64,000 nt of DNA. It comes from Streblospio benedicti (taxonomy: Eukaryota > Annelida > Polychaeta > Spionida > Spionidae). The DNA lies in the NCBI GenBank assembly GCA_019095985.1, contig CM032660.1:6892586-6956585 (forward strand), read 5' to 3'. A program made the position numbers and the translations under genes. The notes under the pieces were generated by a model that saw only the letters and a list, made by a program, of their open reading frames with translations, was not told the DNA's origin and did not search any database. Below, in pieces: positions 46,868 through 64,000 of this stretch. Each line of letters begins with the position of its first letter. The first letter of the stretch is position 1.

Positions 46868-48846
46868 CTGGATGTGCACATGTGTGAAACCTCTAGATGA
46901 ATAAGAAAAATGAATCATATTTTGAATGCAGACTTATTATTTATATTCTGGTAACTTATACAATAATTCAATTCCTCTCATACTTCACCATTTACACATT
47001 CATCCGTTAGTGCATAGAACCAGCTTCCACTGAAAACAAATGGAGCGGCCGTCCTACAGACCTTTAACCTTCGAAAATCCCTAGTCTTACTCATTGTATT
47101 ATTAACTCCTATTGAAAAGCATAAAATTGTATGGGCAAATCACTCGATACAAAGCTAGTAATTGAGAATGTTGACAAGAATAACTTGGTCAGATTATCAT
47201 AACACGGCGAGGTGTTTAATCTAGCACTTGATTCCGTTTTGAAGTGTTGACTCGGAGTGGTCTACCATGTGGTCGCCTACAACTACTGTTGTTATAGGAT
47301 GAATGACGCTATTTCACGCCACCCTCGTCAATTTTCTGGTCACGTACTTTTCATTGTTGGATGACGATTTGAGCATATAGATATTGTGCTTACAAATGTA
47401 GCGGGTTCTAAAGGGTTTCAAGATGCCGTCTTTTTGGTCAGTGTGTGTTCAGCAAATAGCAGGTGGAACTTCATCATGGATAGGTCGTTATATATTTTCA
47501 GGAAAATCTTGTTTGTACATAGTCTTTTTTGTATATAGGCTGAAACGTTATACATGTATATGTAAGTCCTGATTGTATTAATTTTGTTTGTACTTATAGG
47601 TGTGTTAATGTAAAATGGCCTAATGTAAAATGGTTTAAACATTTTTATGTATGTCGCATTTTATTGACCACTGACTGATATTGTCTGCAAAAAATGTTAA
47701 ATTATCATTATTCTTTCTGTTTTGAAAATCATAGTTAAAAGTATCAAGTCACTTTATAAAATGTAAATTAACACGTGTAGCGATATAGTCACCCCGGGCC
47801 CCCTCCATCTTTCGCTTGGGCCACACCAGAAGCCAGGCGACATCAAAGCTCCGAAAGTTCATTATTGCTGGCCTCATCTTTTGGCAGGATAAACGGGCGT
47901 ATTTGTGAAACTAACACCAATATCCAGTTACAATGCCCTCTCGCCCCCAAAAGAGCGTTATCGGACTGTTTACCCGGTCTTTGACGTCGCGTTTTCCCAA
48001 TTTATAGAATGTTTGTGCACCAAAGGACAGCGCGGAACCTGTAAATATATTGAAAACAAGCTGGTGACCCAGGTTCACAAAAGTTTTAGGTCAGCCCGAT
48101 GCTGCTGCATATCAAACATCAGTCCATATTATGCACACGATTAGTTTCAAAGATACAAGTGGCGTATAACTAGCATATAAAAAGTAGTTAGGCCGTATGG
48201 CAATTTCGTTACCGGATGTTTGAGGGTTTTGCAAGATTAAAATAGCTAAAAAAAATTTTTGCAATAAAGTGTTTTGGTATTACTATATGAGCCGACCACC
48301 AACTAGTGATGCCCAGTCGTTGTACATGTAGATTTAGTTCATAGGTCTTTTATCGCAGTTTACAACCATTGACATAGATAATCCGTTCATGTATACATAG
48401 TATTTGTTCTTACCGGTTTTAACCTTGACATACACGTAGATGGTCCGTTCTCCAAGTCTGTAGGACATTGTGATATAGGCACTGCTGGGACTTGAACTCT
48501 GGACCCCTTAGGTACTGCGACCAAACATTACCTCGTGGACTAAAACAATAATGGGTGATCATCAAGAACTCTGGGAATGAGCTTAGTGTTCATGAGTGTA
48601 ACACGAGTGTTATATTTATAATTGTCCAATGTCTGTTCTAATTATTTAACTTTCATAAGATACACCATACACCTTAAATTTGTTTTAATTCACAAGAGGG
48701 TATTTTGATCCGACTGAAAACATATCGTAAGAAGAAGCCAAACTTCGCGGCGTGGACAAAAAAAACTAAAACAAAAAACAACTACAACAAAAATCAATAC
48801 ACACTCTTTTTGCTACAAAGCGGACGAGTTGCAATACATAGGTTTA
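46868..48846. other. intergenic DNA with one GC-richer block and a SINE-like fragment
   Basis: No gene is seen. About 47790-48150 is a GC-richer non-coding block (CACCCCGGGCCCCCTCCATC, AGCCAGGCGACATCAAAGC) that may be regulatory. Around 48440-48545 GGGACTTGAACTCTGGACC is a reversed B-box followed by CCTCGTGGACTA, resembling a minus-strand tRNA-type SINE. Confidence 0.4.
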
Positions 48847-49256
48847 GGGACCATTCAGTATTTGTGACAGGGTGGGGTAGGAGGATTTTCCAAAATTGCT
48901 GTGAAAAAATTAATAGCCCCCCCTCAAACCTCTGTGAAAAAATTGGTAACCCCCCCCCCTCAATTTCATGTGACAAAAATTGATGACCCCCACCCCCACC
49001 CACCCAACCCCCAACAGTTAACGCATTCATTGTCGGTTAACTAAAATCCTATTTGATGGATATCCATAATATAAAACCAGTAAATTTTAGTACAGAATCT
49101 CTAAAAAAATATGGGTAAATTTTATGTGAAAAAATTGATAGCCCCCCTCAAAAGTGTGTGAATAAATTGATAGCCCCCTCCAAACACTGTGACAAAAGTT
49201 CATGGCCCATCCTAAAATCCTCCTACCCCACCCTGTCATAAATACTGAATGGTCCC
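48847..49256. mobile_element. PIF/Harbinger-like non-autonomous DNA transposon (410 bp)
   Basis: The terminal inverted repeats begin GGGACCATTCAGTATTTGTG on the left and GGGACCATTCAGTATTTATG on the complementary strand of the right, continuing through ACAGGGTGGGGTAGGAGGAT (about 40 bases nearly identical). They are flanked by TTA (48844-48846 and 49257-49259), the 3-base TWA target duplication of PIF/Harbinger. The interior has repeated words of the type GTGAAAAAATTGATAGCCCC in both halves. There is no transposase. Confidence 0.82.
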
Positions 49257-49309
49257 TTAGTAAGCCCATGCCTCGCCCTACCAGCGCCTATGTATACATT
49301 TACATGTAT

Positions 49310-49620
49310 GCATCGCCCACCCTGGACGCGGTGGTAACCGTATTTGGCGCCTAAAAGCCGGCCTCCCACGGCTGATTACCCCCACAAATAGCGCCTCCGC
49401 CACGTGGTATTTATAACACGCGTCTGCTAATCCCGTGGTGGATCGCCTTGTCATCGCCACTTTACTTCCGGATCTGGTTGACTGCGGAATGGGGCAGTTG
49501 GGGACTTGCCTCGTATTACAGACATCAGTATCAGTGTTGGTGGACATCACTGTTAGTATAGTAAGTACAATAAAGACACGATTGGACAGAAACACACGAT
49601 TAGATATCCGTGGGGCGGGT
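49310..49620. promoter_or_regulatory. GC-rich non-coding island, candidate enhancer
   Basis: A block rich in GGCGCC-like and CCACGTGG words (ATTTGGCGCCTAAAAGCC, GCGCCTCCGCCACGTGG), with TCTGCTAATCCCGTGG. A minus-strand frame of 154 codons spans it but has neither family resemblance nor splice context. The regulatory role is inferred. Confidence 0.33.
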
Positions 49621-50935
49621 TTATAAAGAAGTGGTATGTGTTTGGGGGGGTGTGTGTGTTTGGGGGGGGTAAAAAACTTGGGATGTGTGGGGGAAAAGAC
49701 AAAAAAAAGAAGAAGAGGATGGGTGTGTAATTTCTTGAACAACGGTCAACTATATCTATTTTATCTTATCCAATTCAAGAGTTTGTAATCTTTACATCAT
49801 CATGGCATGAATAAATGAATGCGTGTTTTCCCCTCTCCACAATATCAAGCTCCGGCATAATGCAATAGCATGTATGTTAAAACACAGAAAAACAAGATCA
49901 AATATGGAATGTATTATTAATTGGTTATTAAGTGGATATGCCCAAAGAAAACCGCTGTTGACAGATAGTGGGGCGCTAAATTCGTCTGCTCTTTGCGACG
50001 ATTTGCGTCTATTTGCCGCATTATCTCGCTCCGCGTTCGGGGACTCCACGCCACTTGCTGTTAGTTCCGCTTGCCTACTCCACCGCCGCCTAGAGCTCCC
50101 CCTTCCCATTCATACACACGTCCTCAACTCATCATAATAGCATACAGATGCACACAGAACAATGTATCCACTAAGTATGATACATTTCCACCAGAAGGGT
50201 CTTGCTTGCAACTCTTGCTTGTTACTACTGTTACACCATCTTCAATTACTATATACAGTAGAACCTCTGTGGTAAGACTACCGCGAGGATTGACTTCTAG
50301 TGTTCTCAATGCAAAGGCGGCATCATTATGGAGGTTCGTGGTTATGATCCCTGTTCCTCGACAAATAACTTCATAGAGAGATGGTCCCAATTGAACGTTC
50401 TACTGAATAACAAAAATGCCTTTACCCACCCCTTTACTCACACGGCATCTAGGCTGACCACCCCCTCGCCCCCGCCCATCTGCCGTCTGCTTCCTGGTGA
50501 GGTGCGCCTAACGAGGCGTGACGGCGTGAACAACAGCAGTCGCTGAGCGCTGGCGAGCTGGTGGGGGTGACGCTGATGTCAGGCTGCTGACATTTATACA
50601 ATATCCAAAGTTGCTATTGATGATGGCCTGGCATTTTCACTTTTGTCGGACGAGCCACCCCCACCCTTTTTTAAAGCTTTGGAACTGTGGTATAGGATTG
50701 TATATCATCATCGCTAATAACGTTCGTCCACGAATACTCCATCCCACCCTATCACCGTGAAAACTATTAAAAATGTTTTAAAAGTTTATATTATACCTGT
50801 CATGATCGATACACTGATTTATGGAGAGAGCCTATCAATTTATGTTTGTTTCAGATTCCCTTTGGTTTATCTAAAAACTAAAACAACTGCTTTGTGGTGT
50901 GTGCATATAGCAGCTAAACTAGTGCGCTGAGTACA
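49621..50935. other. intergenic DNA with a short palindromic repeat
   Basis: Around 50264-50400 CAGTAGAACCTC is matched at the far end by GAACGTTCTACTG in inverted orientation, so a pogo-type remnant of about 140 bases is possible. Short frames around 49800-50130 and 50070-50550 are not gene-like. G- and C-runs occur near 49645-49670 and 50455-50475. Confidence 0.35.
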
Positions 50936-51430
50936 GTGCTTGATCAAAATTATCAAAACAAACTCCTCTTACACACTCTTTTGTTCGCCACCCAGCCGCA
51001 GTTAGCACAGCAGGATGCGCCGCACTTAATCCAATTCGTCGCGCGTGCGCAATTGGCGTGTCGGTCACGCCGTAAACACGCTAACGGCCAATCGCTGCTC
51101 GTCCAGACGACAACCACGCACTTTACGTCTGGGCGTGTAAATCATTTTACTGCCACTGCTGCAGATCCATGGACGCTTGAAGGACAAGCAGGAACGGAGG
51201 AGGTAAAGGGCTTGATTGGCAAATGGAATTGCGTAAGGACAGCGGAAGTGGGCAAAATAGGCCTCAAATGTGCGTAAATGGCTTGTCAAGTCGCCCGAGA
51301 CTGCTTTCACAGGTCCCGTGTGCGCATGCGTCAATTTGGACGCCACCCAACGAGTGCAACTAGCGCGTGGCTGCGACTCCGGGGATGAGGCAAAATGTCT
51401 TAAAAGGCTGGTGCTCTCTTCATAATGGCG
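50936..51430. promoter_or_regulatory. GC-richer non-coding block, candidate enhancer
   Basis: Contains GCGCGTGCGCAATTGGCGTG, ATCATTTTACTGCC and TAATGGCGCCGTG (YY1-like). The 113-codon frame at 50936-51277 has no recognisable domain, and an equally long frame runs on the other strand, which argues for non-coding composition. Confidence 0.3.
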
Positions 51431-51724
51431 CCGTGAAGTGGCCTAAACACCGCCCTATCAATATTACATGTGGCTGACATTTCCGTATAGTGTAAAGTGT
51501 TTATCTTGGGGATAGTTGGACCCCCATCCCCACGTAAGCGACCCAACTGCGTATACAATTCTTGTAAGTGGCTCGGATGAGTCGTGATTTGATGAATATT
51601 TCATCTCTCCAGAAAGTGTGTTTGCATTTCTCTTCTTGAGTGGGCATTGTGATGATATTGAAATGCCTGTTTATTTGTTGTGTTTGTGTGGGATAACTAA
51701 GAAGGATGGGGCCCGGAGTGGGGT

Positions 51725-51960
51725 GGGGTCTATGTAAATGTGGTGGTTTATGGTCGTGATTGAAGTCTTGTAGGCCCTACCCAAGATTTACATTTTACAC
51801 CAAGTCATTCATTGTCACACACTTCGATCAATTGATCATATCTCACATAGGCTGCGCACAATGCCTATAAATAACGTGTAGTGTACAACCTATAGGGATG
51901 AGTTTGCTCAACACTATCTGATCACAAGTCCAAATCCCTATCAACTCGGCCACGGAAGCA
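51725..51960 (-). repeat. tRNA-derived SINE, minus strand
   Basis: In reverse orientation the head reads GTGGCCGAGTTGATAGGG (A-box). The tail on the plus strand, TTTATGGTCGTGATTGAAGT and ATTGATCATATCTCACAT, matches the complement of the SINE at 46081-46399. Confidence 0.65.
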
Positions 51961-52699
51961 CACGGGTGTCATCTGTGTGTTAACTTAAATTTATTTGGAT
52001 GGTGTGCAATGTAGACCTATACGACGATCCATACCAATACCGTACCCAGAGATTTCTTGAGATTGGTGCGCGCACCTGCTCTCATCAAAATAAGTGACCG
52101 ACAGGAACAGAGTGGATCCATACATGGAGTCCTGACCTTGAGACCCTGGGTTTAATTATGAGGCAGAGCGTGGTGTGTGATCAAACTGGTCTTTCGTTAT
52201 ATTAACGGACTCTACATATATTTACACGGATATTTTACGTAGATGTCCACACGCTGAGTGAAAGAAAATTCACTACGTGTTTCACATTTTCTAAAGCAGT
52301 GTCCGTCTTGCTTGTTATACGCATTATACAATGTAGGCCTACATTGTATGTAAGCTATACGTTTCTGTCTATAGTAAACCACACATTCTGTATGCAAGAT
52401 GACATTTACATCCAGACATATAACTCTACAAGAAAATTCAATAAGAAACTGCATTGCAATCTCTTTTAAGTTTTCAATTAAAAATCTCCAATAGATACTC
52501 TGCCATATACGAGAAATAGACACAAAGGAATGTGACCGCAATTATGCAATCCACTCTTCCCCAGCACTGAGTTAACTTTGTCAAATTACCCGACTCATAC
52601 GCACTTCCGACCGAGTCCGTTGACATCACGTACGCCAAACATCGAACCACTCTACATCTAAACGATCTGTTTTAAACTTTATGGGAGTCATGTTTCATT

Positions 52700-53080
52700 C
52701 ATACAGAAAATGGCAACATGTTTGCCGAGCGACAAGTAGGTAATCACTCAGCGTTCCCTCGGCCAATTCCCTCAATGAGGTTGACTCCAGCCCTCACAAT
52801 GGCGTGCTTAGCGGCGATTTGCCGCAAAGTACTATCAGATGATGAGCTTGATAGCCGCAAATCCGTGTGTAAAGATAGCCTCAAACCCCGAGGTGGTAGC
52901 GAAAGTCTGGTTGAACACGGCTGTCGATTGTGTCAAGTTTGTCGAATGGTGACACGACATCCCCGGTGATGGCGTAAAAGGTGCTGTCAGAAAGGTCATG
53001 TTGTCAATGTCGTCTGTATTTGTCGGCGCATTGATACCGATTTGTGACAGTCCTGAAGGTCTTATTATATAATTGCTATA
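52700..53080. promoter_or_regulatory. non-coding block 3' of BARHL, candidate enhancer
   Basis: A balanced-composition segment with CTCGGCCAATTCCCTCAATG, TAGCGGCGATTTGCCGCAAA and GATGATGAGCTTGATAGCCG. Frames on both strands (52718-52969 plus, 52835-53257 minus) overlap and neither is family-like. Function is inferred only from position. Confidence 0.3.
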
Positions 53081-53360
53081 CGTTAAAGTTTGCTCTGTTC
53101 TGTTCACCACGGTGTGGTATTTTTGGCAAAAGAAATGTTTAGGAGAAAACATACAAGAAACCTTGAGAAAGAAAAGATCGGCCTTGAATATTGACGTACA
53201 ATGTACATGTATCTGTATTTTACTTAGGTGTCCACGGGGTAGGTTTCGTTGTGCCAAACGTTTAAGGAGTCGGAGTCAAATTGACAGTGATATATAACTT
53301 TTGATAATGGCGTAAAAAAGGTATTATTCTGAGTAACAATTATACAATATGCGACTGCAT

Positions 53361-53840
53361 GCTGAAGTGAGGGAGCAATCTTAACAAGCTGAAGTGGTAG
53401 AACCAGTTTTAGGCTTTTATATGCGTTGTGCTGAAGCGATAGAGACAGCACACAAGCCTCCACAGATATGCTAAAGTGGTACAGCCAGTTAACATTTTAC
53501 AAGCTTAAGTGTTAAGCCAGTTTTAAACTTTCCTCGTGCTGAAGTGATAGGGCCAGTTAAAACTGTGATCAGCTGAAACACATGTAGTAGAACCAATGTA
53601 GGAATCCACAGCATGCTGAGGTTGTAGCGCCAGTTTAGTACCTTTTCATCTGCTTGGGTTATTGAGCTTTAAATATGAAAGTGATTGAGCCATTAAAAGA
53701 TTTCATTCTGAAGTGATAGTGCCTGTAAGTCTTGTATGTATAGTTGGAGTCTGGGGTGATAGAGCCCGTTCATTGCATTACCAAGACACAATCATAAAAC
53801 TTGTTTAAACCCCACACAAGCTAAGGTGATAGAGCTTATT
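53361..53840 (+). repeat. degenerate minisatellite with GCTGAAGTGATAGAGCCAGT core
   Basis: Twelve or so diverged copies of a roughly 20-base core recur every 30-70 bases, starting near 53361, 53388, 53430, 53470, 53503, 53538, 53572, 53615, 53652, 53707, 53750 and 53820. Linkers vary in length and sequence while the core (GCTGAAGTG, then ATAGAGCCAGTT) is recognisable. It lies between BARHL and DDX31, about 1.7 kb past the BARHL stop. Confidence 0.75.
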
Positions 53841-55566
53841 AAATAACTTCACGATTAAATCAAATTCAAACATATAGTCAGTACAATGGCTCTAGGAAAG
53901 TAGCTTAATGCATGTACACGTATATTTATGCATGTCGTGGGAAAGGTTGTTTCAGCAGGGCTGTGCAATTTCATTTCATATTTTGTAACTGATTTGTACA
54001 TTTAAATGTTTTGGATGTGTGTTGCTGTGTAATGATGGGTCACTGCGAACACAGATATACACGGTATGCGCATTGTTGAAATAATTGAACAAATAGGATT
54101 ATGTATTCTAAAAACCAATATTTGATGGCTTAATTTGTTTCATGATATGTTTGCATAGTATAGTTCTACAATATCATTTTTTGTTTTGGTATGAAATTAA
54201 CAGTCACGTAATTCTAAGTGAACATAAACTATTTCTGATTTATATAATAATTTATTCAATTGTAGTTTTTAATAAACATATAAATAACAAGATGGATTAT
54301 GTACAGCACAATAATTATGACATAGCAGTATTCAATCGTTTTACCTCTTGATTCCCACCACAGTGGGAGCAATATTCACAAATTTAGACTATTAAATTTT
54401 AGAAATAGAAAGCACTCAACGATATTTGAAGACGTGTTAATTTAATGTTTCTCATGACAAAAATGTAAATCGAGATCGCAAAAACATAGTTAAGTGACAT
54501 ACATGTACTTATATTCAGTATCACATGTAGCATTTGTACACCATAACTGTGTACTTTTAATTTGGAGTGTATTTTACACAACTAAAATTTCATATCACCA
54601 TTTCAACCTTGTCACACGCATAGTAAATAAAAATGAACATGAAAAAGTGACCCATCGGTGCATTAAAATTTTACCTACAATAATACTAAGCACCAAGACA
54701 CGACATTTCGTACAACACTGCTACATTCCTACAACATTAGTCACCATATGACAAGCACACTGTAACACTCACAACCACTAGACAACACTTACTTCTCACA
54801 GTCAGAACCTATCACACGATACAAACACTCAATACGTAGGATTAAATGCACACATGGAGAAACAAGTATCATTAATATCAAGTTAGAATTACAAGAGTTT
54901 GAAACTATCATACTTGTTGCAAAAATCTCATCCACTTGCATTTGAACCCATCATTCTATCATAAATTCATCCATACAATTTTTCACGGGGAAAACTTTTT
55001 TGTATATAAAAATCCCTACGCACGAGCAAACAATAGAAGAGTGCCAAGACACTGGCAATGGAAATAATATGCATTATGTAAATTATAGTCCACCCTTTAC
55101 AGTTCAGATCATTCCATGGTTGATGTGGATAGTTTTTGTTTTTCATAGACCCACATAATCCCGTGCAGCAATTCTGTGGCCGACTGTTAGTTTCACAAGA
55201 AAGCACAAAATCAAAGAAATGCTGGTCACTCCAGAAAAGAGATTCCAATTGTCTTCCCTATTGCTGTTTGTGCAATCTTTCTCTCCAACCTTGCTGGTGC
55301 ATGGACTTTTAACCATGCCCAAATAGTTCCAAGCTTGGCGAGACCTAAGTCAACTAGAACTTGAATCACCAGCCCAATCCATGGTCACGGTTCTATATAT
55401 CCGTTAAACGAGCACACTGCAATCTCCACTTGGCGTTAGCGCATCACCAGTACAATGATACAACCACCGTGGCGCGAAATCTCGCCTGCCTAAGTCATCC
55501 CGGCGGCTATTATAGCTTCCACAACAATCAAACACGTTCACCCATAGCCCCATACAAGAGGACGTC
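53841..55566. other. AT-rich DNA downstream of BARHL (probable 3' UTR side)
   Basis: No gene is seen. It should contain the 3' UTR of the minus-strand BARHL gene, whose stop is at 55569-55567. Short frames here are not coding-like, and no clear mobile element was found. Confidence 0.4.

Positions 55567-64000
<8,434 letters not shown>

Noticed and set aside
49278-49742. 154-codon minus-strand frame
   Set aside because: Crosses a GC-rich island and a TTTT/CCCC-type low-complexity stretch; no family resemblance, and part is read on both strands.
52718-53257. Overlapping frames downstream of BARHL
   Set aside because: Frames on both strands overlap, none resembles a family, and no splice sites join them to anything.

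Overview
The window is AT-rich, intron-rich animal nuclear DNA with one 100-base assembly gap (9177-9276). The gene set is a partial unidentified gene, MRPL40, FBXL6, DDX31 and a single BarH-class homeobox gene. Together with many short introns, tRNA-type SINEs, Penelope-like fold-backs, Helitrons and a CR1/L2-type LINE tail, this points to a marine invertebrate. A hemichordate or other invertebrate deuterostome is my best guess, but the phylum is not proven from sequence alone.

Layout: 1-2915 holds the last three coding exons of an unidentified plus-strand gene, with a Penelope-like fold-back in one intron. MRPL40 (mitochondrial large-subunit protein mL40) lies on the minus strand in four exons, 5563-7257. 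FBXL6 (F-box/LRR protein) lies on the minus strand at 9054-15603; its introns carry a palindromic repeat, a Penelope-like fold-back and a 2-kb tandem-repeat element, and the gap hides part of its 3' end. About 1 kb away, head to head, DDX31 (nucleolar DEAD-box helicase) runs on the plus strand, 16597-33469, in 16 exons. Its introns hold a LINE tail, a hAT-type element with an 8-base target duplication and two Helitron-like units joined head to tail. The last DDX31 intron is 8.9 kb, far longer than the others.

From 33470 to 55566 I find no convincing gene. The stretch is a mosaic of GC-richer islands that look like regulatory DNA, separated by AT-rich sequence and a few mobile elements. The last two coding exons of a BARHL homeobox gene follow on the minus strand (60108-60324 and 55567-55957). 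Its N-terminal exon should lie beyond base 64000.

The main biological reading is that DDX31 and BARHL sit tail to tail, as in an ancient linkage also seen in vertebrates (DDX31/BARHL1). The gene-poor DNA between them, the outsized last DDX31 intron and the BARHL introns are the expected home of BARHL enhancers, with DDX31 as a bystander gene. The other genes are housekeeping: mitochondrial translation, ubiquitin ligation and ribosome biogenesis. All exon boundaries were read by eye from splice signals, reading phase and remembered family sequences; no alignment was run.
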